Under the pieces are notes generated by a model, which searched no databases, was not told the DNA's origin, and was given only the letters and a program-made list of their open reading frames with translations. A program made the position numbers and the translations under genes. A stretch of 52,700 bases of DNA, from positions 1 through 52,700 of the forward strand of contig JABJKT010000061.1 in NCBI GenBank assembly GCA_018660225.1. Direction: 5' to 3'. Shown in pieces: positions 36,582-45,163 of this stretch (the first letter of the stretch is position 1; each line of letters begins with the position of its first letter). Source of the stretch: Kordiimonadaceae bacterium. GTDB lineage: Bacteria > Pseudomonadota > Alphaproteobacteria > Sphingomonadales > Emcibacteraceae.

Positions 36582-37496
36582 TTATTCATCTTGGTGTCTG
36601 CCGAAATCGGCGACATCTTCTTCCTGACCGGCATCAATAATCTGCTGCCTGATGCGGCGTGTTTTTTCAAATATGTCATAAAGCGCATCGCCGTCTTCCC
36701 AGCGAATTGCCCGTTGTAGTGCGGTAAGGTCTTCACTAAAGCGCCCAAGCATTTCAAGCACGGCTTCTTTATTATTAAGAAATACATCGCGCCACATGGT
36801 CGGGTTTGATGCGGCTATTCTGGTAAAATCCCGAAAACCACCGGCGGAAAATTTAATCACTTCTGATTTTGTTACTTCTTCAAGATCCCTTGCCGTGCCA
36901 ACAATGTTATAGGCAATCAGATGGGGAACATGGCTGGTAATGGCCAGCACTTTATCATGATGCTTTGGTTCCATAATTTCAACATTGCTGCCGACGGCCT
37001 GCCAAAATTTGGATAATTTATCTATCGTCCCCTGATCCGCGCCCTCGGGCGGGGTAAGGATGGCCCAACGATCATGAAACAGGCTCGAAAACCCAGCCTT
37101 TGGTCCGGACTGTTCCGTTCCGGCAACAGGATGAGCGGGAATTAAATGGACGTCGCTCGAGATATGCGGATTGATCATATCAAAAACAGCTGCTTTAATA
37201 CTGCCTACATCTGAAAGTGTGGCACCGGCTTTAAGATGATCACCAATTATTTCAGCGATACTACTATAAGCGCCGACCGGTGTTGCCAGAATAACCAGAT
37301 CAGCATCTTTCACGGCGGATACGAGATCCGCGGCGATCAGGTCCACCAGCGCCAAGTCATTCACCACTTTGTTATGATCGGGATTTTCATCAAAGCCGAT
37401 CAGTGCGCCGGCGATATTATTTTCTTTTATAGCGCGCGCTAATGATGAGCCAATCAGCCCAAGCCCGATAATGGAAATTTTTTCATAAAGAGGCAT
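36582..37496 (-). CDS. tyrA: Prephenate/arogenate dehydrogenase
   Basis: About 304 residues. The enzyme oxidatively decarboxylates prephenate or arogenate in tyrosine synthesis. The N-terminal Rossmann motif is 'ISIIGLGLIGSSLARAI' (about 6-22), followed by 'LVILATPVGAYSSI', 'LSDVGSIKAAVF', 'IPAHPVAGTEQSGP' and 'ITSHVPHLIAYNIV'. The choice between prephenate and arogenate as substrate cannot be made from sequence alone. The ATG at 37496 lies one base after the hisC stop codon and is preferred to an upstream TTG at 37508. Confidence 0.93.
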   Translation of the reverse strand: MPLYEKISIIGLGLIGSSLARAIKENNIAGALIGFDENPDHNKVVNDLALVDLIAADLVSAVKDADLVILATPVGAYSSIAEIIGDHLKAGATLSDVGSIKAAVFDMINPHISSDVHLIPAHPVAGTEQSGPKAGFSSLFHDRWAILTPPEGADQGTIDKLSKFWQAVGSNVEIMEPKHHDKVLAITSHVPHLIAYNIVGTARDLEEVTKSEVIKFSAGGFRDFTRIAASNPTMWRDVFLNNKEAVLEMLGRFSEDLTALQRAIRWEDGDALYDIFEKTRRIRQQIIDAGQEEDVADFGRHQDE

Positions 37497-37497
37497 T

Positions 37498-38586
37498 TTA
37501 TTTTCCAAGAAATTCTTTTAGCAGTTCTACCACTGCTTTATTTTCATCTTTCGTGCCGACCGTTAAGCGAAGGAAATCGTCAAGGTCCATATTTTTAAAA
37601 TATCTTAAAATATAACCGCGGCTCAGTAAAAACTCATTGGCGTCTATGGCGGATTTTTGCTCATCTTCAAATTTAATCATGATAAAATTTGTTGTGCTCG
37701 CGATAACTCTTAACCCAAGCGCCGATACTTCATCAGTTAACCAGCTAAGCCACTTTTCATTAAAAGCAAGCGCGCGTTTTTCAAATTCAACATCCTTAAG
37801 GGCCGCAACAGCGGCAGCCTGCGAACTGCTTGGAACGTTAAACGGATCACGGGTTTTATCCATGGTATCGGCTATTTCTTTGCAGGCATAACCCCAGCCC
37901 AAGCGAAGTGAGGCAAGACCGTAAAGTTTTGAAAAAGTTCTGGTCATCATTACATTATTTGATTTTTCAACCAGTTCGATGCCAGCTTCATAATCATCAT
38001 GGCTGACAAATTCGGCGTAAGCGCTATCCAGAATAAGCAATATATGATCCGGAATATTTTTCCATAACCGCTCAATTTCACTATTCGCGATGTAAGTGCC
38101 GGTTGGATTATTGGGGTTGGCGACAAATATGATACGCGTTTTATCGGTGACGGCACTGATTATGTTATCCACATTAGTGGTATAATCTTCGTCATCGACC
38201 ATAACCGGTACACCGCCGACACTTTTAATGGCGATCGGGTACATAAGAAAGCTATGATCAACATAAATAGCTTCATCGCCTGGGCTCAAATAAGCCCGGC
38301 AGGCTACTTTTAAAAGATCATCGGAACCAACACCGCAAAAAATACGTCCGCCTTCAATGCCATATTTTTCAGCAAGAGCTATTCTTAATTCTGTATAAAC
38401 CGGATCTGGATAGCGGTGTAGTTTTGTTACGGCCTGCTTATACGCTTCCACAGCCATAGGGCTTGAGCCAATAGCACTTTCATTGGCCGACAGCTTAACT
38501 GGTTTTATATCACCTTTTGCTTTGGCTTTACCCGCCGCATAAACGTTTAAATCTTCAATCCAGCTATGTGTTTTTGGGCCGCTCAT
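37498..38586 (-). CDS. hisC: Histidinol-phosphate aminotransferase
   Basis: A 362-residue fold-type I PLP aminotransferase. PLP lysine is Lys220 in 'TRTFSKLYGLASLRLGW'; 'FVANPNNPTGTY' (about 154-165) and 'LLILDSAYAEF' are also present. The gene pairs with tyrA and is divergent from metX, an arrangement common in alphaproteobacteria where HisC may also serve as an aromatic aminotransferase. Starts with ATG at 38586. Confidence 0.93.
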   Translation of the reverse strand: MSGPKTHSWIEDLNVYAAGKAKAKGDIKPVKLSANESAIGSSPMAVEAYKQAVTKLHRYPDPVYTELRIALAEKYGIEGGRIFCGVGSDDLLKVACRAYLSPGDEAIYVDHSFLMYPIAIKSVGGVPVMVDDEDYTTNVDNIISAVTDKTRIIFVANPNNPTGTYIANSEIERLWKNIPDHILLILDSAYAEFVSHDDYEAGIELVEKSNNVMMTRTFSKLYGLASLRLGWGYACKEIADTMDKTRDPFNVPSSSQAAAVAALKDVEFEKRALAFNEKWLSWLTDEVSALGLRVIASTTNFIMIKFEDEQKSAIDANEFLLSRGYILRYFKNMDLDDFLRLTVGTKDENKAVVELLKEFLGK

Positions 38587-38715
38587 GATGTAACTTTCAT
38601 TGGTTTTTTTAACTATTCGAGTTTTGATTTACACGGATATAGCATGATTAACCACAAAAAAATGCAAGTTTCCCCTCATTTTAACCTGTTTTTTAGCTCG
38701 CTTGATAAAGAACGG

Positions 38716-38743
38716 TTGACTTACCACTATGCTAGAGTAGAAA
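38716..38743 (+). promoter_or_regulatory. Possible promoter of metX
   Basis: TTGACT (38716-38721) and TAGAAA (38738-38743) are 16 bases apart, in the 194-base divergent spacer between hisC and metX. A SAM-II riboswitch, frequent ahead of methionine genes in this class, was looked for and not recognised. Confidence 0.4.
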
Positions 38744-38780
38744 ACTAACAGGATTAAATATATCAATTTAAAGAATAATA

Positions 38781-39947
38781 ATGACTGACGGCGTAAATAA
38801 TATTGATGAAGATGATGGCTTTTCCGAAGTAGTGACTTTGGGAAATGACGATCCTTTACGTCTTTCTTCCGGTGAAATTTTGTCACCTTTTAAGGTTGCC
38901 TATAAATGCTGGGGAACATTAAATGAGGATAAAAGCAACGCCATTCTCATCTGTCATGCCCTTACGGGCGATCAATATGCCCGCGGTAAAAATCCCTTAA
39001 CCGGCAAAGAAGGCTGGTGGCCAAAGCTGATCGGCCCGGGGCTTCCTATTGATACCAATAAATATTTCGTAATTTGTCCCAATGTGCTTGGCTCCTGTAG
39101 CGGAAGTAGCGGCCCTAAAGAAGATGACCCGGAAACGGGTGAGCCATACGGCCTTGATTTTCCGGTTATTACCATTGCTGATATGGTAGCGGCGCAGGTC
39201 AGACTTATTGATCATCTGAAAATTGATAAACTATTTTCTGTAATTGGCGGCTCTATGGGAGGAATGCAGGTACTTCACTGGGCCGTAAATCATGAAACCC
39301 GTGTCAGAACGGCGATACCGATAGCCTCCACTTGGCGTCATTCAGCGCAGAATATTGCTTTTCATGAAGTGGGCCGTCAGGCGATTATGGCTGATCCAAA
39401 CTGGCGAAATGGCCGTTATTTTGAAACGGATATCCGCCCTCACGCCGGGCTTTCAGTGGCGCGGATGGCAGCTCATATTACCTATATGTCAGAAAAAAGT
39501 CTGACATCAAAATTTGGCCGTGCTCTTCAGGACCGTGAAAAACTGACCTTTGGTTTTGATGCGGATTTCCAGGTGGAAAGTTATCTACGCTACCAGGGGA
39601 TTTCATTTGTCGACCGCTTTGATGCAAATAGTTATCTCTATATTACGCGGGCGATGGATTATTATGATATTTCGACTAACTATGGTGGCAGCCTGACGGC
39701 TGCTTTTGAAAACACACCGGTTAAGTTTTGCATTATGTCATTTACTTCGGACTGGCTTTATACCACTGAAGAAAGCCGTGAAATGGTCCGTGCGCTCAAT
39801 GCTGTCGGTGCAAAAGTCAGCTTTGTTGAAATTGATATGGATAAAGGCCATGACAGTTTCTTACTGGATTGCCCGGAAATGTTTAATATTATTTCAGGCT
39901 TCCTAGCGGCTGAAGCAAGCTTTAGCGGGATAAAATTAAATGAATAG
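38781..39947 (+). CDS. metX: Homoserine O-acetyltransferase
   Basis: A 388-residue alpha/beta-hydrolase-fold acyltransferase that activates homoserine for methionine synthesis. The nucleophile is Ser158 in '[15 protein letters not shown]', with the family segments '[15 protein letters not shown]', '[14 protein letters not shown]' and the catalytic His in '[10 protein letters not shown]'. Acetyl versus succinyl specificity is not certain from sequence. It overlaps metW by eight bases. Confidence 0.94.
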   Translation: MTDGVNNIDEDDGFSEVVTLGNDDPLRLSSGEILSPFKVAYKCWGTLNEDKSNAILICHALTGDQYARGKNPLTGKEGWWPKLIGPGLPIDTNKYFVICPNVLGSCSGSSGPKEDDPETGEPYGLDFPVITIADMVAAQVRLIDHLKIDKLFSVIGGSMGGMQVLHWAVNHETRVRTAIPIASTWRHSAQNIAFHEVGRQAIMADPNWRNGRYFETDIRPHAGLSVARMAAHITYMSEKSLTSKFGRALQDREKLTFGFDADFQVESYLRYQGISFVDRFDANSYLYITRAMDYYDISTNYGGSLTAAFENTPVKFCIMSFTSDWLYTTEESREMVRALNAVGAKVSFVEIDMDKGHDSFLLDCPEMFNIISGFLAAEASFSGIKLNE

Positions 39948-40572
39948 AGATCATAATATTCACCGCGCCTCAGATATTCGGGTTGATCTGCTGCTGATCG
40001 CGGACATGATCCCGCACGGGGCACGTGTGCTTGATGTGGGGTGCGGTAACGGCGAGCTTTTGGAATATCTTCGTCTTAATAAGAACGTTGATGGTCGCGG
40101 CATTGAACTTAGCCCTGAAGGGGTAAATGAAAGTGTTGCAAAGGGGCTTTCTGTCATTCAGGGAAATGCCGAAGAAGAGATTAGCCATTTTCCGGACAAC
40201 AGTTTTGATTTTGTCATATTAAGTCAAACGCTGCAGGCGATGGGCCGGCCGGATAGAATATTGCAGGAACTTCTTCGGGTCAGCAAAAGGGCGATTGTTT
40301 CCTTCCCAAATTTTGGTAATTGGCGGGTGCGACTTCATTTGATGCTCCATGGCCGGATGCCTGTGACCAAATCGCTGGATTATCCGTGGTATAGTACCCC
40401 AAACATTCATTTTTGCACTATGCGCGATTTCGTTGACCTGTGTGATGAGCTCGAAATTAAGATTGAGAAGAAAATGGCGGTAAACAGTAGCGGCAGCAAA
40501 ATGTTCTTTAATTCACTACTGCTATCAAACCTGCTTGGTACTCAAGGCCTTTATGTGCTGACGCGCGAATAA
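39940..40572 (+). CDS. metW: MetW, methionine biosynthesis partner protein
   Basis: A 210-residue methyltransferase-fold protein with '[15 protein letters not shown]' (SAM-type motif I, about 26-40) and the family segments '[17 protein letters not shown]' and '[13 protein letters not shown]'. MetW is encoded with MetX in many bacteria and is needed for its full activity in some. The gene overlaps metX by eight bases and converges with the next gene nine bases apart. Confidence 0.93.
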   Translation: MNRDHNIHRASDIRVDLLLIADMIPHGARVLDVGCGNGELLEYLRLNKNVDGRGIELSPEGVNESVAKGLSVIQGNAEEEISHFPDNSFDFVILSQTLQAMGRPDRILQELLRVSKRAIVSFPNFGNWRVRLHLMLHGRMPVTKSLDYPWYSTPNIHFCTMRDFVDLCDELEIKIEKKMAVNSSGSKMFFNSLLLSNLLGTQGLYVLTRE

Positions 40573-40580
40573 AATGGCAT

Positions 40581-41348
40581 TTATTCTTCGCTCTGTGTCA
40601 TTTGACTGCCAACAATAACGGGCTTTGTCACGAGCTTCTTTTTTGCCTCTGGCTTATTTGCGGCGTAAATCTGTTTTTCAGCTTCAATAATTAGCACACC
40701 AGCAAACTGGCTCCACCATCTTTGACCGGTTGATTCTAACGTGGCAAGGGCGGACCGCATTGTTCGGCCTTTAAAGGGCGGCAGAAAAAGAGCTGATGTT
40801 GATCTTGTCGGGCTGAGCATATTTTTTGATAATATCTTTTTGATCTGGTTTGTTGAAAATGGCTTGCCATGTCCAAACGGTGTTGCTTCCGATCTGCACC
40901 ACGGGCCAAGTCGGCTTGGTACGATGATCAGCACCCTACCGCCTGGTGACAAAGTGCGCCACACTTCGCGGAGCATGTGTTTGCTGTGGTCAGTATGCTC
41001 GAGGCAGTGAACCAAAATAACACGGTCCATGCTGGCTTCTTTTATGGGAAGGTCGGTTTCACGGGCAAGGGTGGAAAGATTTCCCTTATAACGTCCGTAA
41101 TTATTCTTTTCATTATCTTTAAAGCGTGGCCAACGCATGACACCCTGCAATGAAGGCATAATGGCGACGCTGTGGTTGGCTTCTTCGCGGAACGTTTCAA
41201 GATAAGGCGGGGCATAACCGAGGCCAAGCAGGTCCATACCCTTCACGCTAGGCCAGAGACTGCGGATTTGTTTGCGGATGAGCCGCGTGGTTATTTTGCC
41301 AAGCGGTGAGGCATAAAAATCGCTAAGGTCAACCACATCCTGAAACAT
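40581..41348 (-). CDS. SAM-dependent methyltransferase, class I
   Basis: A 255-residue protein with a degenerate SAM-binding motif ('GMDLLGLGYAPPYLETF', about 38-54), and 'ILVHCLEHTDHSKHMLREVWRTLSPGGRVLIIVP' features in pieces (about 110-142). It ends with a Lys-rich tail. Members of this family lie close to metXW in alphaproteobacteria. The substrate is unknown. Upstream there is a candidate small RNA or attenuator whose terminator points towards this gene. Confidence 0.85.
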   Translation of the reverse strand: MFQDVVDLSDFYASPLGKITTRLIRKQIRSLWPSVKGMDLLGLGYAPPYLETFREEANHSVAIMPSLQGVMRWPRFKDNEKNNYGRYKGNLSTLARETDLPIKEASMDRVILVHCLEHTDHSKHMLREVWRTLSPGGRVLIIVPSRLGPWCRSEATPFGHGKPFSTNQIKKILSKNMLSPTRSTSALFLPPFKGRTMRSALATLESTGQRWWSQFAGVLIIEAEKQIYAANKPEAKKKLVTKPVIVGSQMTQSEE

Positions 41349-41419
41349 AGATAATTTCCAATAAATTTAACTAAGGGAAATTATATCCTAAAAAAGATTA
41401 AAGCCAACATATCATCTAG

Positions 41420-41510
41420 AAAAAATTCGGCCCACTTTGTTAAAAGAGGGCCGAAAAGAGAGGGGGAAGTTATTATCGTCTCTGAAAACACAATCTTAAT
41501 AAGAGACGAT
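41420..41510 (-). ncRNA. Candidate small RNA (or attenuated leader of the methyltransferase)
   Basis: In the 317-base divergent spacer (41349-41665), the - strand has a compact layout. First comes a perfect 9 base-pair stem ATCGTCTCT/AGAGACGAT (41510-41502 with 41483-41475, loop of 18). Next comes a C-rich single-stranded stretch (ACTTCCCCCTCTC, 41470-41458). Last comes a strong terminator hairpin TTCGGCCC/GGGCCGAA (41455-41448 with 41433-41426) extended inward by CTTTT/AAAG pairs and followed by TTTTTT. The terminator lies 80-110 bases upstream of the methyltransferase start, so the RNA is either a free small RNA of about 90 bases or an attenuator for that gene. The C-rich linker could pair with ribosome sites. 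Confidence 0.55.
41421..41455 (-). terminator. Rho-independent terminator of the candidate small RNA
   Basis: On the - strand the 8 base-pair GC-rich stem TTCGGCCC...GGGCCGAA, extended by a CTTTT/AAAG inner stem, is followed by six T residues. On the + strand no T-run follows, so the terminator is directional. It lies between two divergent genes, where an ordinary gene-end terminator would not be expected. Confidence 0.8.
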
Positions 41511-41512
41511 AT

Positions 41513-41541
41513 AATATAACATTACATATTCATAAATGCAA
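41513..41541 (-). promoter_or_regulatory. Possible promoter of the candidate small RNA
   Basis: On the - strand, TTGCAT (41541-41536) and TATATT (41518-41513) are separated by exactly 17 bases, predicting a start at about 41506-41510, close to the base of the first hairpin. The -10 is a good match and the -35 a partial one. The sequence is AT-rich, so chance cannot be excluded. In 41556-41665, on the side of the peptidase gene, I see no clear promoter. Confidence 0.45.
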
Positions 41542-41665
41542 CTATTTTCTTGATAAAGGTTTTTATGATCTCACTTTGAGAGAAATTTTCTTGTGAAATG
41601 CCGAAAAATCATACAGACTTGCGCCCATTAATTAAAGGGTAGGGAAACCCGTAAAAGGTATAATA

Positions 41666-43720
41666 ATGACGATGAAAAAATTTATATATATAGCAGTTAT
41701 CTCAAGCTTCCTCGCGGCCTGTGATAGTGCAGACGCACCGGACCAGGAACTTCAGATGATTGGATCTGATGAAATATCCGGCATTAATTTTGACGATATG
41801 AATACGTCCGTTCATCCAGGTGATGACTTTAATCTTTATGTGAACGGTGGCTGGTTAGACCGAACGGAAATCCCTGGCGATAAAAGAAGGTATGGTTCTT
41901 TTGATAAACTAAGAGACGCCGCAGATAGAGATGTACGGGCTATTATTGAGGAAACTTCCGCTTCCGCTGCGATGAAAGGCACTAACGAGCAAAAAGTCGG
42001 TGATCTTTATAAATCCTATATGGATATGGAAACCCGTAATGCTAAGGGTGTAAAGCCGCTTGAACAGAGACTAGCGATGATTGACGGCATTTCTGATTTA
42101 AAGGGTATGTCAGAATATTTTGCTGATGCGGGCAAATATGGATTAAATGCGCCGATCGCTCTTTTCATCGGCGTGGACGCAAAAATCCCGACTGAATATG
42201 CACTACATACTTATCAATATGGTCTTGGTCTTCCGGACCGGGAATATTACTTCACTGAAGATGAAAGATCCGTTGAAATAAGAACAAAATATGTTGAACA
42301 TATTGGAAAAATGATGGCACTGGCCGGCATTGAATTTAATGAGAGCGATGCAGAAACGGTTATGGACTTGGAAACAAAGATAGCGGGGCATCACTGGAAA
42401 AAAGAAGAGAACCGTGACGGAAATAAAAGGTATAACAAATATACCAATGCTGAGTTTAAAACACTGATGTCCAATATGGATATTGATGCTTACCTTGAAG
42501 TTACAGAGACAGCGGATATTGCAGAAATCATTGTGAGCCAGCCAAGTTATCTTGAAGGCTTGAACGGGCTTCTCACGTCCGTTGATATGGCGTCATGGAA
42601 ATCTTATCTAAAATGGTCCTATGTTAATGATATGGCGAGCAGACTTAATGAGGAAATGGATAATCAAAACTTTGATTTTTATTCTAAAACGTTAAGTGGC
42701 GTTGAACAGCAGCGCCCCATGTGGCAACGGGCAACGTCGACAGTAAGCGGAAATCTTGGCGAAGTTGTTGGCGAGGTTTATGTTTCAAAACATTTTAAAC
42801 CAGACGCCAAGGCAAGAATGGTAGGTCTGGTTCAGAACCTGATTGATGCATACGCGGAAAGCATTAAAGAGCTTGACTGGATGGGGGCCGAAACCAAACA
42901 AAAAGCCCTTGCCAAGCTGGCTAAATTTACCCCTAAAATCGGTTATCCTGATCAATGGAAAGATTATTCGGAGCTTGAAATAAGTGCGGATGACCTTTCA
43001 GGAAATATTGAACGTTCGGCCCTGACCGTTCATCGGCGCGAGCTTGCCAAACTTGGTGGGCCCATTGATCGGACGGAATGGGGTATGTTCCCGCAAACGG
43101 TAAATGCTTACTATAATCCGACCATGAATGAAATTGTCTTTCCGGCTGCAATTCTTCAACCACCATTTTTTAATATGCCGGCGGACGACGCAATAAATTA
43201 TGGCGGTATCGGCGGTGTAATCGGTCATGAAGTGGGCCATGGTTTTGATGATAGCGGTAGCCGTTATAATGGTGACGGTGCGCTTGAAAACTGGTGGACT
43301 GATGATGATATAGCGAAGTTTAAAGAAAGAACGGATACCCTCGTCGCTCAATATGATGCTTATGAGCCAGTAGCGGGTACACATGTAAACGGCACCTTTA
43401 CCCTTGGTGAGAATATTGGTGACCTTAGCGGTATGAGCATTGCTTATAAGGCTTACAAAAAGTCGCTTGGTGGTAAGGAAGCGCCAGTTATTGACGGCTA
43501 TACAGGCGACCAGCGTTTCTTCATTGGCTGGGCGCAGGCCTTCCAATCAAAATGGCGCGATGCATCACTTGTGGAACTGATTAATACGGACCCTCACGCA
43601 CCGGATCAATACCGCATAAACGGCATTGTCTTTAACGTTGACGCTTTTTATGAAGCCTTTGATGTGGGGCCAGAACACAAACTTTATATCGCGCCGGAAG
43701 ACCGGGTGCGTATCTGGTAA
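41666..43720 (+). CDS. M13 family metallopeptidase, lipoprotein
   Basis: A 684-residue neprilysin/PepO-type zinc endopeptidase. The N-terminus is a lipoprotein signal ('IYIAVISSFLAAC', lipidated Cys near 19), so it is probably anchored in the envelope. The zinc site is HEVGH at 521-525 and ENIGD at 582-586, with the substrate-binding 'NAYYNPTMNEIVFPAAIL' (about 475-492) and the typical ending 'APEDRVRIW'. Length and motifs are complete. The usual role is cleavage of small peptides. AAAGG lies ahead of the ATG at 41666; a second ATG at 41672 is possible. Confidence 0.94.
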   Translation: MTMKKFIYIAVISSFLAACDSADAPDQELQMIGSDEISGINFDDMNTSVHPGDDFNLYVNGGWLDRTEIPGDKRRYGSFDKLRDAADRDVRAIIEETSASAAMKGTNEQKVGDLYKSYMDMETRNAKGVKPLEQRLAMIDGISDLKGMSEYFADAGKYGLNAPIALFIGVDAKIPTEYALHTYQYGLGLPDREYYFTEDERSVEIRTKYVEHIGKMMALAGIEFNESDAETVMDLETKIAGHHWKKEENRDGNKRYNKYTNAEFKTLMSNMDIDAYLEVTETADIAEIIVSQPSYLEGLNGLLTSVDMASWKSYLKWSYVNDMASRLNEEMDNQNFDFYSKTLSGVEQQRPMWQRATSTVSGNLGEVVGEVYVSKHFKPDAKARMVGLVQNLIDAYAESIKELDWMGAETKQKALAKLAKFTPKIGYPDQWKDYSELEISADDLSGNIERSALTVHRRELAKLGGPIDRTEWGMFPQTVNAYYNPTMNEIVFPAAILQPPFFNMPADDAINYGGIGGVIGHEVGHGFDDSGSRYNGDGALENWWTDDDIAKFKERTDTLVAQYDAYEPVAGTHVNGTFTLGENIGDLSGMSIAYKAYKKSLGGKEAPVIDGYTGDQRFFIGWAQAFQSKWRDASLVELINTDPHAPDQYRINGIVFNVDAFYEAFDVGPEHKLYIAPEDRVRIW

Positions 43721-43733
43721 TCAAACCTGACAA

Positions 43734-44237
43734 TTATTGGTCATTTTGTCTTTTCAGTAATTGGGGCCTAAGAAAAGCCCAATTGCTGTTGGCAAGGATC
43801 ATATTTTTACCCCGCTCCAGTTGCCAATGCTCTTTATAAGCGGGCGAATAATGCAGAAAAAGCATGCCAGCCAAAACAGTATATTGTTCGGGGTCTGTGG
43901 GATTGGTGTAGCCTTCTGATATACCAACCGGGTCATAACCACCATATTGCGGCGCATAATTTTCCGGCTTTGCTGCAAAAAGGTCGCGGTTTTTAAGGGA
44001 AGAAAAATACCAAATTGAACCAGCCCAGTTAGCCTGAAATGTTTCATTGCCCAAAACGGGCTTATCTTCACTATAATAAGAAACCGTATCATAACCGTAG
44101 ATGGCTATATTCTTATCGGTATCAAAAATGACGCTATCGGCTACATAATCCTGTTTTGCCAGATAAAAAGAAAAGGCGCCAAAAAATACGGCTACAAAAG
44201 CCGATACGACAAGAAGGGTTCTTGGTAAATTGTTCAT
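43734..44237 (-). CDS. Membrane-anchored YHS-domain-like protein
   Basis: A 167-residue protein with an N-terminal membrane helix (about 7-27) and a YHS-like domain: 'NIAIYGYDTVSYYSEDKPVLG', 'FQANWAGSIWYFSSLKNRDLF' and 'PENYAPQYGGYDPVGISEGY' (each in pieces). In the family the last motif normally reads GGYC, with a Cys thought to help bind metal. Here Asp replaces it. It is 15 bases downstream of the 3-hydroxyacyl-CoA dehydrogenase gene on the same strand, so probably the last gene of the etfB-etfA transcript. Its function is unknown. Confidence 0.8.
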   Translation of the reverse strand: MNNLPRTLLVVSAFVAVFFGAFSFYLAKQDYVADSVIFDTDKNIAIYGYDTVSYYSEDKPVLGNETFQANWAGSIWYFSSLKNRDLFAAKPENYAPQYGGYDPVGISEGYTNPTDPEQYTVLAGMLFLHYSPAYKEHWQLERGKNMILANSNWAFLRPQLLKRQNDQ

Positions 44238-44252
44238 TTTTAAACCTTTAGC

Positions 44253-45125
44253 CTAACGTGTGGGAACCGGCTCATCGCCTGAATAATCATAAAAACCACG
44301 GCCGGTTTTGCGACCAAGCCAACCGGCTTCAACATATTTTACCAGTAAAGGACATGGCCGGTATTTACTATCGGCAAGGCCTTCATAAAGCACCTGCATT
44401 ATGGAAAGGCAGGTATCAAGGCCAACAAAATCCGCAAGTTTCAAGGGACCCATCGGGTGATTAGTCCCTAGCTCCATGCTAAGGTCAATATCCTTAACGG
44501 TGCCGACCCCTTCATAAAGGGTGAAGGCGGCTTCATTGATCATTGGCATCAATATACGGTTGACGATAAAGCCAGGAAAATCTTCAGAAACGGTACTGGT
44601 TTTGCCTAGTCTTTCAATAGTTTCTTCTATTATAGCGAAGGTTTCATCATCGGTTGCAATACCGCGAATAATCTCAACCAGTTCCATAATCGGGACCGGG
44701 TTCATAAAATGAACACCGATAAATTTTTCAGGGCGGTCTGTTACTGACGCCAGTCTGGTTACAGAAATTGAAGACGTGTTGGTTGCCATAAGGGCCCCCG
44801 GTTTCATAACATCACTAAGTTCTTTAAAAATAGCTTTTTTAACGTCTTCATTTTCTGTGGCGGCTTCGATGGCAAAATCCACATCGCTAAAATCTGAAAG
44901 CCCAACGGTTGTTTCAATTCTGGCAAGGGCGGCCTTACCATCTTCTTGCGTAATAATATCTTTGGAAATTTGCCTTTGGATATTTTTTTCAATGACTTTA
45001 GTCGCCTTATCAAGGGCATCTCTGCTTATGTCGCTAACAAGTACATTATATCCGGCAAGGGCAAAAACGTGGGCAATGCCGTTTCCCATTTGCCCGGCCC
45101 CAATGACGCCGACTGATTTAATCAT
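44253..45125 (-). CDS. 3-hydroxybutyryl/3-hydroxyacyl-CoA dehydrogenase
   Basis: A 290-residue NAD-dependent dehydrogenase with the N-terminal dinucleotide fold 'GVIGAGQMGNGIAHVFALAGY' (in pieces, about 5-25), 'MATNTSSISVTRLAS', 'GVHFMNPVPIMELVEIIRG' and the C-terminal 'TNHPMGPLKLADFVGLD' and 'GRKTGRGFYDY'. It oxidises (3S)-hydroxyacyl-CoA, most likely short-chain, in beta-oxidation or butyrate metabolism. It follows etfA after a 20-base tandem duplication and is fed by the same transcript. This fits electron transfer from acyl-CoA dehydrogenases to ETF. Confidence 0.93.
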   Translation of the reverse strand: MIKSVGVIGAGQMGNGIAHVFALAGYNVLVSDISRDALDKATKVIEKNIQRQISKDIITQEDGKAALARIETTVGLSDFSDVDFAIEAATENEDVKKAIFKELSDVMKPGALMATNTSSISVTRLASVTDRPEKFIGVHFMNPVPIMELVEIIRGIATDDETFAIIEETIERLGKTSTVSEDFPGFIVNRILMPMINEAAFTLYEGVGTVKDIDLSMELGTNHPMGPLKLADFVGLDTCLSIMQVLYEGLADSKYRPCPLLVKYVEAGWLGRKTGRGFYDYSGDEPVPTR

Positions 45126-45163
45126 TATGCCAGTTCCTTATCCATTATGAGAGTTCCTTATCC
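45124..45163 (-). repeat. 20-base tandem duplication spanning the end of etfA
   Basis: Bases 45124-45143 and 45144-45163 are direct copies of one 20-base unit differing at two positions. The unit covers the last codons and stop of etfA. The second copy supplies AAGGA ahead of the downstream ATG and creates a six-codon ORF (M-D-K-E-L-A) that starts in the etfA stop (TAATG) and ends in the next gene's start (TAATG). Confidence 0.8.

Noticed and set aside
38587-38780. A SAM-II riboswitch ahead of metX
   Set aside because: The conserved pseudoknot blocks near the ribosome site could not be found; only a promoter-like pair is visible.
36582-41348. The tyrA-hisC/metX-metW block as an unusual cluster
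   Set aside because: This arrangement is common in alphaproteobacteria and the genes show no anomalies.
42998-43546. A 182-codon open frame antisense to the M13 peptidase gene
   Set aside because: It lies wholly inside a well-supported gene, has no recognisable family features and is explained by the codon bias of the sense strand.
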